A stretch of 64,000 nt of DNA from Paenibacillus mesophilus (lineage in GTDB: Bacteria; Bacillota; Bacilli; Paenibacillales; NBRC-103111). This document shows positions 33,927 through 43,194 of the stretch, in pieces. A model generated the notes under the pieces. The model was not told the DNA's origin. It was given only the letters and a program-made list of their open reading frames with translations, and did not search any database. The position numbers and the translations under genes were made by a program. Every line of letters starts with the position of its first letter. Position 1 is the stretch's first letter. The stretch covers positions 1 to 64,000 of the forward strand of contig NZ_VCRA01000032.1 of the NCBI RefSeq assembly GCF_005938385.1. Direction: 5' to 3'.

Positions 33927-36170
33927 TTACGCTTGTTTTACTTCTTTGCCGTCGTTTTTCGGCGCCGTATCGGCAGGATACTCGATGCGGGAATGAAAGA
34001 TGCCGAGCAGCGTTTCGTTTAATGTTTTGGCAATCGTATCCAGCTCCCGGAGCGTCAAATCGCATTCGTTGAACTGTCCGTCGTCGAGCCGGTCCTTAAT
34101 AATTTTACGCACCATCGTGTCGATTTGTTCGATCGACGGATTGCGCAAAGAACGAACGGCCGCCTCGACTCCGTCGGCTATGCCGACGATAGCCGCTTCC
34201 TTGGATTGAGCCTTGGGCCCCGGATAGCGGTAATCTTCCTCCGGAATCGGATCGGCCCCTTCCGGCTGCAGTTTCTTTGCTTTGAAGTAAAAAAACTTCA
34301 GCAGCGTCGTGCCGTGATGCTGCTCCGCAATGTCGCGGATCGGCTTGGGCATGTTATGTTCCTTCAGCATCTCGACGCCGTCCCGGGCGTGGGCTACGAT
34401 AATCGATTTGCTCAAATCCGGTTCGATCTGATCATGAGGATTGCCCATGCTCATTTGGTTCTCGATAAAATAGCTCGGCCGCTTCGTCTTGCCGATATCA
34501 TGATAATACGACCCTACCCGGCATAACAGGCCGTTCGCGCCGACCGATTCAGCGGCGGCTTCCGACAAGTTGCCGACCATCACGCTATGATGATACGTAC
34601 CCGGCGTTTCCGTCAGCAATTTGCGCAGCAAAGGATGGTTCGGGTTCGACAGTTCCACCAGCTTGAGCGGGGACAAAATGCCGAATGAGACTTCAAAAAA
34701 CGGCATAAGCCCGATCACCAGAACGGCCGTAAGCAGCCCCGAAGCTACGGCAAAGCCGAACGACATCATAATTTCGGTACGGGTATACACGTTATCCAGA
34801 AACGTAATCGCCAAAATTGCAACCGCTCCCGACAACGAAACCATAATGCCCGACCGTAAAATCGACGCTCTCTGATTCGCGCGCTGAATGGCGAACACGG
34901 AAGTAATGCACACAACTAACGCAAGCAGCCCGTAGCGGAAATCGAACAGCACTTCGTCCTTGATATTATAAATAATGCTGGAAACGAGGGCGAACAGCGT
35001 CGACGATGCGAACGCAATCGGCATTCCGATCAATATCGCAATCAGCATCGTACCCATCGCAACGGGGGCGAGGTAGCCGATATTGACGTAATCCATGTTT
35101 TGTCCCAGCGCCACAATTTTCATTGCCGCAATATTCAATACATAAATGAGGACGAGCATAAGCAGTTGGACGTTATTGGCGCGAATCGGATGCTCGCCGT
35201 GACGCACGAACATGAACAGCCCGAGCACGAACAATCCGCTTAGCAGCACGAGACCGAGCTGCGGCCAATAATTTACTTTTTCCTTCAGCAAATCCATCGT
35301 CTTCAGCCGTTCGTACGTTTCCTCGGTTACGAGCTCGCCCTTGTGCACGAGAATGTCGCCCTTGTTAATATAAACCGGCTTCGTGTTCTCCCGCGCTTCC
35401 GCCCGTTCCTGGTCCGTCGCCTTCTGATTCGGGAATTTGTTCGGGGTAATGACGAATCTGGCCAGCTCCTGGACCATTTCGCGCGACGTATTCTTGGTAA
35501 GGGGAGAAGTATTGACGAGCTCGGCAACCCTTGTCCGCGCCGATTGCGCGTTCAGCAGCTGATCGTTCATCAGCCGACCCACGACATCGATGGCTACAGG
35601 CTCCATCGCATCCAGATCTTCTTTGGTCTGCTTCGGAAATCTGAAATACATTTCTTCCGGGATACGGTACTGCTGTTCCGTCAATGCGGTTTTGACCTCG
35701 TTCAGAAGCGCGTCGTTCGCCGGATCGCTCGCTCTGACCGATGCGTAAATCTGCCCTGCGTAATCGCCGTACATCGTCGGAAATACGTTCCGGAATACAT
35801 TTACTTTATCGCTCTCTCTAAGCTGCTCGTCCGCGTTGATTTGCCTTATTTTCTCGAAAATCGTTTGGATCAGATTTTCGTTTTTCATCGGCAAAATGGA
35901 ATAGACGGGCTGTACCCGCCTAGCCGCTTCTTCCTTCGCTTTTTGCGTTTCGATCGCATTCTCGATCTGCTTTGTGGCGTATATCGTCTTCTCGCTCACC
36001 GCACCGACTTCGATATCGTACGTTTGGGGGATGAGTCTGCCGGCCAACGCGGCGTAAAAAAGAAGTCCCAGCAATGCGAACAGCAGCAGACGGATCCCGA
36101 GGCTTGTTTTCCAGCCGGCCAGCCGGTACGAATGTTTTCCGTCGATGGATATCCGCTGGTTTTGGTCCAC
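33927..36170 (-). CDS. pgpH: 7TM-HD protein PgpH, cyclic-di-AMP phosphodiesterase
   Basis: Protein of 747 residues with a GTG start at 36170, six nt after GAGGA. It has an N-terminal membrane helix, a large extracytoplasmic domain (~50-300), seven clustered membrane helices (~305-490) and a cytosolic HD domain. The HD domain motifs are YHHSVMVGNL near residue 526 and YHDIGK near 555. PgpH hydrolyses c-di-AMP in Listeria and Bacillus (YqfF). The position after phoH is conserved. Confidence 0.95.
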   Translation of the reverse strand: MDQNQRISIDGKHSYRLAGWKTSLGIRLLLFALLGLLFYAALAGRLIPQTYDIEVGAVSEKTIYATKQIENAIETQKAKEEAARRVQPVYSILPMKNENLIQTIFEKIRQINADEQLRESDKVNVFRNVFPTMYGDYAGQIYASVRASDPANDALLNEVKTALTEQQYRIPEEMYFRFPKQTKEDLDAMEPVAIDVVGRLMNDQLLNAQSARTRVAELVNTSPLTKNTSREMVQELARFVITPNKFPNQKATDQERAEARENTKPVYINKGDILVHKGELVTEETYERLKTMDLLKEKVNYWPQLGLVLLSGLFVLGLFMFVRHGEHPIRANNVQLLMLVLIYVLNIAAMKIVALGQNMDYVNIGYLAPVAMGTMLIAILIGMPIAFASSTLFALVSSIIYNIKDEVLFDFRYGLLALVVCITSVFAIQRANQRASILRSGIMVSLSGAVAILAITFLDNVYTRTEIMMSFGFAVASGLLTAVLVIGLMPFFEVSFGILSPLKLVELSNPNHPLLRKLLTETPGTYHHSVMVGNLSEAAAESVGANGLLCRVGSYYHDIGKTKRPSYFIENQMSMGNPHDQIEPDLSKSIIVAHARDGVEMLKEHNMPKPIRDIAEQHHGTTLLKFFYFKAKKLQPEGADPIPEEDYRYPGPKAQSKEAAIVGIADGVEAAVRSLRNPSIEQIDTMVRKIIKDRLDDGQFNECDLTLRELDTIAKTLNETLLGIFHSRIEYPADTAPKNDGKEVKQA

Positions 36171-36204
36171 GAACAGTCCTCGCTTTCATCCGGACGAAAG
36201 TCGA

Positions 36205-37173
36205 TCAGCCCTTGTTTTCGTTATCTTGTTGATAGGCGACAATAATTTTTTGGACGAGCGAATGGCGCACGACGTCCTGCTCCGCGAAATGAACGATGCC
36301 GATCTCCGGGATCGGCTGCAATATGCGTTCCGCCTCGACAAGCCCGGAACGGGTGCCGCGCGGAAGGTCGATTTGCGTTTTGTCCCCGGTAATGACCATC
36401 TTCGAGCCGAAGCCGAGTCGGGTCAAAAACATTTTCATCTGCTCCGGGGTCGTATTCTGAGCTTCATCGAGTATGATGAACGAATCGTCCAGCGTACGGC
36501 CGCGCATGTAAGCGAGCGGCGCGATTTCGATCAGCCCGCGCTCGAGCGATTTGGCCACCTGCTCGGGTCCCAGCACATCATTAAGTGCATCATACAACGG
36601 ACGCAAATAAGGGTCAACTTTTTCCTGAAGGTCGCCCGGCAAAAAGCCGAGGCTTTCCCCCGCTTCCACGGCGGGACGCGTCAGCACGATCCGCTTCACC
36701 TTGCCTTCCTTCAAGGCGACGACCGCGAGGACGACGGCTAGATACGTTTTCCCCGTGCCTGCGGGACCGATGCCGAGCACGATATCTTTTTTGCGGATGG
36801 TGGAAACGTAGTGGCGCTGTCCGATCGTCTTGACCCGGATCGGCTTGCCGCGATGCGTCGAGGCGATTTCACCCTTGAACAGGTCGAGCAGCTGGTCGGC
36901 CTTCAATTCTTTCGCCAGCTCCATGGCGTAAAGAATGTCCCGCTCCGTCAGCGCATACTGGTTGCGGACGAGCTGAAGCAGCACTTCGAACAGCTGTTCC
37001 AGCCACTTGAGCTCCGACGGCGGACCTTGAATGGAAAGCTCCGCTTCTCTCGTATTGATTTTCGCTTCCGTCGCATTCTCGATCAATTGCAAAAATTTAT
37101 CTTGCGGTCCGAATAGCGCCAGTCCTTCCGCTACGTTGTTCAAACTGATCTTCAACTGGTTCGCATAGTTCAA
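36205..37173 (-). CDS. phoH: PhoH family ATPase
   Basis: Protein of 322 residues. No ATG is available near the start; TTG 37173, after a GAGG, gives the full family N-terminus. Walker A is GPAGTGKTYL near residues 134-143, Walker B FIILDEAQN, with QMKMFLTRLG after it. PhoH proteins are RNA-associated ATPases with a helicase-like core and have been linked to ribosome or RNA processing. It lies between yqfD and pgpH as in B. subtilis. Confidence 0.94.
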   Translation of the reverse strand: MNYANQLKISLNNVAEGLALFGPQDKFLQLIENATEAKINTREAELSIQGPPSELKWLEQLFEVLLQLVRNQYALTERDILYAMELAKELKADQLLDLFKGEIASTHRGKPIRVKTIGQRHYVSTIRKKDIVLGIGPAGTGKTYLAVVLAVVALKEGKVKRIVLTRPAVEAGESLGFLPGDLQEKVDPYLRPLYDALNDVLGPEQVAKSLERGLIEIAPLAYMRGRTLDDSFIILDEAQNTTPEQMKMFLTRLGFGSKMVITGDKTQIDLPRGTRSGLVEAERILQPIPEIGIVHFAEQDVVRHSLVQKIIVAYQQDNENKG

Positions 37174-37237
37174 AAAAGCCTCAGTCCCTTTGTCGTCTTA
37201 GTCGATTGCTTCATTCGCCTCGCATGGAGCGTCCGGT

Positions 37238-38422
37238 TTACGGGATGATCGGCTGCTCTACGGCGATCGGCTGCTCGATTTCAAAAAGCACTTTCATATA
37301 AACTTTACCATTGTCCGACTTTTCATGCAAAATAATCTTTTCCCCGCGCCAAACGGCGTCGGGTCCGGCGGCCGCGACCACCTCCGCTCTCGCCTGCTCC
37401 AGAGCGATCTTCTTCGCTTCCTCGGGATCGAGCGGAATTTCTTCCATGCGCGACTCCAGCAGCTTCTCGTCCAGCCATCCGATCGGGAGCGACCATTTCC
37501 GCCAATGAACCGTCTTCAGGTTGGAGACGGTCTCGTACTGGGCAAACGGCGTTTCCCCGTATCCGGTTACTTGAAGTCCCCGGCTTCCGATCACGAGGTA
37601 CGAGCGCGATTTCGTATCGCCCGTATATACTTTTTGCCTCAGTACGAGCGGAATTTCCACAGTCGCTTCTTCCCATACGATGCCGCGCACTTTGCCTTGG
37701 GCAACTACCGTTTGCGAGTTTGCCGCGTCGCCGATGTAGCCCGATATAAGAATATCTCCTTTGTTTACGTTCGTATTCGGCTTTACGAGCGGCTTGCCTT
37801 TTTCCGCCAATATTTGCGTTACCAGCGCGTTTTTGGCCGCTACGAGATGCCGCGGGTTCATCAGCTGCCGTTCATCGGGACGGGCCGACTCCACGATTTT
37901 GATCTGGATGCGCGTCCCTTGAACATTCACGCCGATCCAAGCCGATCCCGGCAGCTTGTTCTGCAATTCGCGGGACAGCATGTCCGCATCGGAAAGACGG
38001 AATTTCCACTGAAACCGGTATATGCCCTGTTCCTTGGCCGCTTGCAATATATCGCTGCGGGCGATCTTCTCGTTGCCCTCCACGTCGATCCGCCATACGA
38101 GCATCGAAAGGATATAGATCGCGGCGAAAAAAGAAATGATGCCGACGATGAACATTTTACGCCGGCCGAGCCTGTCCAACACAAAAGGGAAGCCATACCG
38201 TCCCTTGATGCGGAGCTTGACCCCCGACTTTCTAAGCAGCGGGCGAAGCTTGAAAAAATCGCCGATAATGATATGGAGCTCCACCGCGTCTTCGCCGATT
38301 CTCCGGATGTCCCAGACGACAAATCGGCCTGCGATCAGCGCGTTCAACAGCTTTTCCATATTTCGGCCGCGCAGTTCGATGCGCACGAAGCCTCGCAGCC
38401 GGTTGAATATCGTCGTTTTCAC
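37238..38422 (-). CDS. yqfD: Sporulation protein YqfD
   Basis: Protein of 394 residues with a GTG start after AAGGAGG. A soluble N-terminal part is followed by one membrane helix (about 89-109, IVGIISFFAAIYILSMLVW) and an outer region related to stage IV proteins. YqfD is a mother-cell protein of sporulation with conserved neighbour yqfC. Its presence supports an endospore-forming host. Confidence 0.93.
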   Translation of the reverse strand: MKTTIFNRLRGFVRIELRGRNMEKLLNALIAGRFVVWDIRRIGEDAVELHIIIGDFFKLRPLLRKSGVKLRIKGRYGFPFVLDRLGRRKMFIVGIISFFAAIYILSMLVWRIDVEGNEKIARSDILQAAKEQGIYRFQWKFRLSDADMLSRELQNKLPGSAWIGVNVQGTRIQIKIVESARPDERQLMNPRHLVAAKNALVTQILAEKGKPLVKPNTNVNKGDILISGYIGDAANSQTVVAQGKVRGIVWEEATVEIPLVLRQKVYTGDTKSRSYLVIGSRGLQVTGYGETPFAQYETVSNLKTVHWRKWSLPIGWLDEKLLESRMEEIPLDPEEAKKIALEQARAEVVAAAGPDAVWRGEKIILHEKSDNGKVYMKVLFEIEQPIAVEQPIIP

Positions 38423-38485
38423 GTTGGAGCCTCCTTTTTTAGTGCACTAAGTTTGAACGTATTCGAGACCTCGTCCTTATCGCTG

Positions 38486-38764
38486 TCAGTCCGAGTAACG
38501 GATATCCGAAATAACGCCTTCGATAAACACTTCTTCCGGCAGGATGGCGCGAATGACCAGCTCCTTGCCGTGAATTTCCAGCTTCCCTTGGGATAATCCG
38601 AGCTTCAGCGTATCGCTCGAAAAGTGGAGCACGCCGCGATGGTTTTCGATGTATAGCTGGCGGTTGCCGATCATCGTGAAGCGGGGAAGATCGAGCACGA
38701 CGTCCTGAGGGAGATCGAGCAGTTTCGCCGTTAATTTGCTCAAGCGCCGGTTCCATTGCCGCAT
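38486..38764 (-). CDS. yqfC: Sporulation protein YqfC
   Basis: Protein of 92 residues from ATG 38764. The LDLPQDVVLDLPRFTMIGN opening and LEIHGKELVIRAI core are typical. In B. subtilis yqfCD is transcribed by mother-cell SigE. Upstream here a GCATAT element resembles a SigE -35, but a convincing -10 was not found. A terminator for the preceding sugar-dehydrogenase gene separates it from floA. Confidence 0.9.
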   Translation of the reverse strand: MRQWNRRLSKLTAKLLDLPQDVVLDLPRFTMIGNRQLYIENHRGVLHFSSDTLKLGLSQGKLEIHGKELVIRAILPEEVFIEGVISDIRYSD

Positions 38765-38826
38765 GTTCCGCTTTTCCTCCTTGCGTAAATAACCGTAGCT
38801 TTTACCACCATATGCGGGAGAGGGGC

Positions 38827-38869
38827 AAAAAAGACCCGCCTCGGACTCATTATGAGCCAAGGCGGGTCA
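38827..38869 (-). terminator. Terminator of the sugar dehydrogenase gene
   Basis: Minus-strand stem GACCCGCCT / AGGCGGGTC followed by TTTTTT, just downstream of the stop at 38886. Confidence 0.92.
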
Positions 38870-38885
38870 ACTTAAGGCGAAATAT

Positions 38886-40046
38886 TCACTTCGGCTTCAA
38901 CCGCAAAATCACGTCGTCGTTCGGCTTCGGATCGCCGCGGCCGTCCCGGTTGTTCGTAAGTAGGTACAGAGAGCCGTCCGGACCTTCGGTCACGTTGCGG
39001 ATTCGGCCGTATTGATTTTTCCATAGCGTTTCCAGATTCTCAACCTTCGTCTCCTGCTGACCAGAGAGCGTAAGCTTCAAAACCTGGGTACCGCGCAGGT
39101 TGGCTACCAGCAGCTGCCCGTTCCAAGGCCCACGGGTTATGAAGGTCATCCCCGAAGGTGCCCAGGTCGCAGCTTCGGAATGAACCAGAGGCTTGCGCAT
39201 AACGGTACCGGACGGAACGGCCTGCTTCGGCTCGGTCTGGTCGCCCTCGATCAAGGGCCAGCCGTAGTTGGCTCCTTTCTCGATGATGTTGATCTCATCC
39301 TTGGCCGACTGTCCGTGCTCGGAGCTGAACAGCTTGCCCGTTCCGGGCTGCCAGGCGAGTCCTTGCGGATTGCGGTGGCCCAAGCTCCATACCGGCGATT
39401 TGGGATCGGGATTATCGGTCGGAATCGTCCCGTCCGGACGGATGCGCAATATTTTCCCGGCCAAACTGTTCGGACTTTGCGATTGCTCCCGCACTTGGGC
39501 GTCGCCGACCGTCACGTACAGCATCCCGTCGGGACCGAACCGTATTCGGCCGCCATCGTGGGTTTGTTGACCCGGCAGGTCGGCAATCAGCACGCGGTCG
39601 AGCTTTGCTTTGTTGCCGTCGACAACGAGGCGGAGCACGCGATTTTTCATCACACCATTAGACTCGTATGTATGATACGTATATAAATAGTTGTTTTTGG
39701 CGAAAGCCGGGTCGAGTGCAAGTCCGAGCAAACCGCTCTCCCCGCGGCTCACGACCGGTGCGTCGGTGAAGGCGAACAGCGGCTCGGCGAGCAGCTTGCC
39801 CGCCTCGATAATCCGGATCGATCCGGGCCGTTCCGTAAAAAGGATTCGACCGTCCGGAACAAAAGCGATGTCCCACGGCACATTCAGCTTTTCCGCCACC
39901 ACTTCGGCTTCTCCGTATGGGATGGAGGTCGCCGCTTCCGAACGAACCGGATTGCTCGGAGCGGCTTCTCTCCGTTCGCAGGCTGTCAAGGCGAAGAGCA
40001 TCGCAGCCAGCGCGATGCCCCCCGCAATCGTTCCGTAACGTTTCAT
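38886..40046 (-). CDS. PQQ-dependent sugar dehydrogenase-like lipoprotein
   Basis: Protein of 386 residues. The signal sequence ends in lipobox LTAC (Cys23), so it is probably anchored on the outer face of the membrane. The beta-propeller of the glucose/sorbosone dehydrogenase family follows: NVPWDIAFVPDGRILFTERPG, GLLGLALDP, HDGGRIRFGPDGMLYVTVGD, and HRNPQGLAWQP. PQQ and calcium dependence is family knowledge; many Firmicute members have no proven activity, and no PQQ synthesis genes are in the window. It is placed 14 bp after a small gene of the floA operon. Confidence 0.9.
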   Translation of the reverse strand: MKRYGTIAGGIALAAMLFALTACERREAAPSNPVRSEAATSIPYGEAEVVAEKLNVPWDIAFVPDGRILFTERPGSIRIIEAGKLLAEPLFAFTDAPVVSRGESGLLGLALDPAFAKNNYLYTYHTYESNGVMKNRVLRLVVDGNKAKLDRVLIADLPGQQTHDGGRIRFGPDGMLYVTVGDAQVREQSQSPNSLAGKILRIRPDGTIPTDNPDPKSPVWSLGHRNPQGLAWQPGTGKLFSSEHGQSAKDEINIIEKGANYGWPLIEGDQTEPKQAVPSGTVMRKPLVHSEAATWAPSGMTFITRGPWNGQLLVANLRGTQVLKLTLSGQQETKVENLETLWKNQYGRIRNVTEGPDGSLYLLTNNRDGRGDPKPNDDVILRLKPK

Positions 40047-40060
40047 GCGCAGTTTCCTTT

Positions 40061-40507
40061 CTAACGGTTCCTTGGCCTATAAGGCTTTTTGGATCGGGGC
40101 GCCCCCATTATTTCGGCCCACATTATACCGCGAAGCGCGTCTTGTTCCGTAAACTCCATATCCCGATTATCCCGCTCTTCCGCAGCTTCCTGAGCAGGCG
40201 CCCCGCCAGCGGAATAGGTAGACCGGACCTCCTGAACGGAAGAAGTCTCTTCCCGTCGTCCGTAATCTACCGCCTGACGTACGCCCGCCCTCTCTTCTCC
40301 GCCCCGCGAAGAATCTTGAGGCCGCGGCTTCGGTTCGAGCCGGCTTCCTCCTCCGAAAGGCGGCATCATCGGATTCGGCTTCCCTCTTTGCGGATTCCCT
40401 GAGCCGCCTTTGGCATTGCGGACTTTCGCCAACAACGTCAGAACGAAACCTCCGACAACGATAAGCAGTCCCAGGTTACGCATCAAAAAGTCGATGATTT
40501 CATTCAT
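40061..40507 (-). CDS. Small membrane-anchored protein of the nfeD-floA operon
   Basis: Protein of 148 residues from ATG 40507 (GGGAGGG upstream). One N-terminal helix (LGLLIVVGGFVLTLLAKV) precedes a Pro/Gly/Arg-rich, low-complexity cytoplasmic tail and ends with a short conserved-looking stretch (EQDALRGIMWAEIMGAPR). B. subtilis has the small gene yqfB at this place, but I see no convincing similarity. It is 33 bp after floA. Function unknown. Confidence 0.75.
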   Translation of the reverse strand: MNEIIDFLMRNLGLLIVVGGFVLTLLAKVRNAKGGSGNPQRGKPNPMMPPFGGGSRLEPKPRPQDSSRGGEERAGVRQAVDYGRREETSSVQEVRSTYSAGGAPAQEAAEERDNRDMEFTEQDALRGIMWAEIMGAPRSKKPYRPRNR

Positions 40508-40540
40508 GCGAATCCCTCCCGATGCCATTCACTCGCTTGA

Positions 40541-41539
40541 TCAAACGGAGTCCTTGTCGTTTTTATCCGGCTGACCCATCTTCCCGAAAGAAGAGCGCAT
40601 CTGCGTGTCCGCATCGATGTTGCGCATATTCATATAATCCATTACCCCGAGTTTGCCTTCGCGAAGCGCTTCTGACATCGCAAGCGGCACCTGCGACTCG
40701 GATTCGACGACCCTCGCCCGCATCTCGACGACCCGAGCTTTCATTTCCTGTTCCTGCGCCACGGCCATCGCCCGGCGTTCCTCGGCTTTCGCCTGGGCAA
40801 TCCGCTTGTCCGCTTCCGCCTGCTCGGTCTGCAGGTGAGCCCCGATGTTTTTGCCGATATCGACGTCGGCTATATCGATCGATAAAATCTGAAACGCGGT
40901 GCCGGCATCGAGCCCTTTGCCGAGCACGGTGCGGGAAATCATATCGGGGTTTTCCAAAACTTGCTTGTGGGTGTCGCTAGAGCCGACGGACGTAACGATC
41001 CCTTCCCCAATCCGTGCAATAACCGTCTCCTCGCCGGCCCCCCCAACCAAACGGTCGATGTCCGCGCGTACCGTAACCCGTGCGCGTACTTTGACTTCGA
41101 TACCGTCTTTCGCCACCGCCGATACCATCGGCGTCTCGATCACCTTCGGATTTACGCTCATCTGCACGGCCTGCAGCACGTCTCTGCCTGCCAAATCGAT
41201 GGCGGCCGCCCGTTCGAACGACAGCGGGATTTGAGCTCTCTGGGCGGCGATCAGAGCGTTGACGACGCGGTCCACATTTCCCCCCGCGAGGTAATGACTT
41301 TCCAGCTGGTTGACAGATATCGGCAAGCCGGCTTTATGCGCCTTGATCAGCGGATTGACGATCCGGCTCGGGATGACCCTTCTCAGCCGCATCGCGACGA
41401 GGGTGAAAATGCCGACACGGACGCCCGAAGCAAGCGCGGAAATCCACAGCATGACCGGTACGAAGCTGAAAAACACGGACAGTACGATAATCGCGAGCGC
41501 CGCGATCAGCAGTACGAAAATAATCGATGAATCCATCAT
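40541..41539 (-). CDS. floA: Flotillin-like protein FloA (YqfA)
   Basis: Protein of 332 residues. An N-terminal membrane hairpin (about 5-38) is followed by a PHB/SPFH domain (IPSRIVNPLIKAHKAG through VLGKGLDAGTAFQI) and a Glu/Ala-rich coiled-coil region (EQAEADKRIAQAKAEERRA). FloA organises functional membrane microdomains and is co-transcribed with an NfeD protein. Start ATG 41539 is nine nt after GGAGG. Confidence 0.96.
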   Translation of the reverse strand: MMDSSIIFVLLIAALAIIVLSVFFSFVPVMLWISALASGVRVGIFTLVAMRLRRVIPSRIVNPLIKAHKAGLPISVNQLESHYLAGGNVDRVVNALIAAQRAQIPLSFERAAAIDLAGRDVLQAVQMSVNPKVIETPMVSAVAKDGIEVKVRARVTVRADIDRLVGGAGEETVIARIGEGIVTSVGSSDTHKQVLENPDMISRTVLGKGLDAGTAFQILSIDIADVDIGKNIGAHLQTEQAEADKRIAQAKAEERRAMAVAQEQEMKARVVEMRARVVESESQVPLAMSEALREGKLGVMDYMNMRNIDADTQMRSSFGKMGQPDKNDKDSV

Positions 41540-41587
41540 GGGACTTGCCCTCCTTTGACTTTAGCCGCACATCCTGCCTGCAGCTCT

Positions 41588-42982
41588 TTACATTTGTTTG
41601 ACGATAACCCGGTTTCCTTCCACCTTCACAACTTTAACCGTACGGCCCGCGTCGATGAACTCACCATCCGTCATGACGTCTACCTGCTCATCCCAAAACT
41701 CCGCCGTACCGGCGGGCCGCAGCGGCGTGACCGAAGTTCCGACCGCTCCGAACAAATGGTCTTTTGAGCTATGGGACACGTACCCGCTCTCGGTATTCAG
41801 TTCGTCTCTCAATATGAACTTGTTCCAAACGCCATACCGTTTGAACACTTTGGCGACGATGACAACGACTATTGCGGCCAGCGAGAACGCAATACCAAGC
41901 GATATTACGGCGTTCCCGGTATCGAAGGCAGCCATGACTACCCCGCCGATGATCGCAATAATTCCAAGTATACCCAATATTCCGAAGCTCGGGACGAATA
42001 TTTCGACGCCAAGCAGTACGATTCCGACTACGAACAGCACAACGTCCTCGACTCCGGCGAAACCGGCTACATAATGTCCGAAAAAATATAAGGCGAATCC
42101 TAGTACACCCAATATGCCCGGAAGCCCGAACCCCGGTACGAGAAGCTCGATCGCGACTCCAGCAATGCCGACGATCAACAATATAGTCATAATGACCGGA
42201 TCGACGAGAAACCGCGCCAGCTTCTCGGCAAAGGTCGGCTCGAAATGAATGATCGTAGCGCCCTTCAATCCGATATACTCGATAGTCTCATCCAAGGTAG
42301 AGGCGATTTTTTCGGCATAGCCGACTTTAACCGCTTCTTCCGCAGTCAGTGAGACGATTTCGCCAGGTCCCGACTTCCGGCCGATTTGCGGCATATCGAC
42401 GACGGCATGCTTGTCCACCATTCCTTCCGCAATGACGGGATTACGGCCGCGCAGTTCGGCAGCCGACCGCATCTCGCTCGCCCAATGAGACACTACCTTG
42501 GCGTTCTCCACTTCGCTGCCGGAACTATCGACCACAGCGGCCGAACCTATCGTGCTGCCGGGCTCCATCACGATTTTGCCAGCGTTAAGCGCAATATAGC
42601 TCCCGGCGGACACGGCTCGTCCATGAACGAACGCCGTCGTCGGCACTGTGCTGTTGCGAATCAATTTCCCGATAATTTCCGCGGAATCCAGCCGTCCCCC
42701 GAGCGTATCGATGTCCAGCACGATCGCGGCCGCCGACGCCCTCTCCGCATCCTCGAAAGCGCGTTCCAGAAAGCTGTATAAGCCGCTCTCGACCGTCTGG
42801 TGAACCGGAACGACATATACGAGCTTACCCGGCGATACCGACTCTGCGCTTGTTTGCGGGGTTGCCTTCGATGCGGCTTGTGCGCCGATTCCCAACATGA
42901 AGCCGCCTGCCAGCACAAGCGCCAGCATGCCGAACGCAAACGGCTTCAGCCGCAGCATGTGCCGTGCAATACCGTTATGCAT
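41588..42982 (-). CDS. yqeZ: NfeD family protein with ClpP-like domain (YqeZ)
   Basis: Protein of 464 residues with a signal sequence (about 1-37). A ClpP-class serine-protease domain (LDIDTLGGRLDSAEIIGK, AVSAGSYIALNAG) is followed by four or five membrane helices (about 240-375) and a C-terminal OB-fold NfeD domain. NfeD proteins partner flotillins in lipid microdomains. AAAGGAGGAG precedes the ATG at 42982, and a sigma-W-like promoter lies 67 nt upstream. Confidence 0.94.
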   Translation of the reverse strand: MHNGIARHMLRLKPFAFGMLALVLAGGFMLGIGAQAASKATPQTSAESVSPGKLVYVVPVHQTVESGLYSFLERAFEDAERASAAAIVLDIDTLGGRLDSAEIIGKLIRNSTVPTTAFVHGRAVSAGSYIALNAGKIVMEPGSTIGSAAVVDSSGSEVENAKVVSHWASEMRSAAELRGRNPVIAEGMVDKHAVVDMPQIGRKSGPGEIVSLTAEEAVKVGYAEKIASTLDETIEYIGLKGATIIHFEPTFAEKLARFLVDPVIMTILLIVGIAGVAIELLVPGFGLPGILGVLGFALYFFGHYVAGFAGVEDVVLFVVGIVLLGVEIFVPSFGILGILGIIAIIGGVVMAAFDTGNAVISLGIAFSLAAIVVVIVAKVFKRYGVWNKFILRDELNTESGYVSHSSKDHLFGAVGTSVTPLRPAGTAEFWDEQVDVMTDGEFIDAGRTVKVVKVEGNRVIVKQM

Positions 42983-43048
42983 AGCTCCTCCTTTATGACG
43001 GGCCCTTTGTCCCGGTCACCGCCATCTTTATGGATACTTATGTTGTTC

Positions 43049-43074
43049 TACGTATTGGATGAACGAATGTTTCA
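43049..43074 (-). promoter_or_regulatory. Sigma-W-like promoter of nfeD-floA
   Basis: Minus strand TGAAAC, exactly 16 nt, CGTA: the B. subtilis SigW consensus. In B. subtilis the orthologous yqeZ-yqfAB operon is in the SigW regulon, so position and motif agree. Confidence 0.8.
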
Positions 43075-43081
43075 ACTTATT

Positions 43082-43105
43082 CCCCCAGAAGTGAAGTCCC
43101 GGAGG
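43082..43105 (+). repeat. Hairpin repeat, truncated copy F
   Basis: CCCCCAGAAGTGAAGTCCCGG matches the left half of the hairpin repeat; the right half is missing. It sits between the nfeD promoter and the yqeY terminator. Confidence 0.55.
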
Positions 43106-43124
43106 GATATAATATTTTAGAACA

Positions 43125-43150
43125 CAAAAAAACACCCCGGATGGAGTGTT
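43125..43150 (-). terminator. Terminator of the rpsU-yqeY unit
   Basis: Minus-strand stem AACACTCC / GGGGTGTT (one mismatch) followed by T7. The plus-strand flank also has T5, so weak activity in the other direction is possible. Confidence 0.8.
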
Positions 43151-43194
43151 GTTTTTGCATTCGGTTCACGGTTCGAGACTTGCTCGTCCAATTC

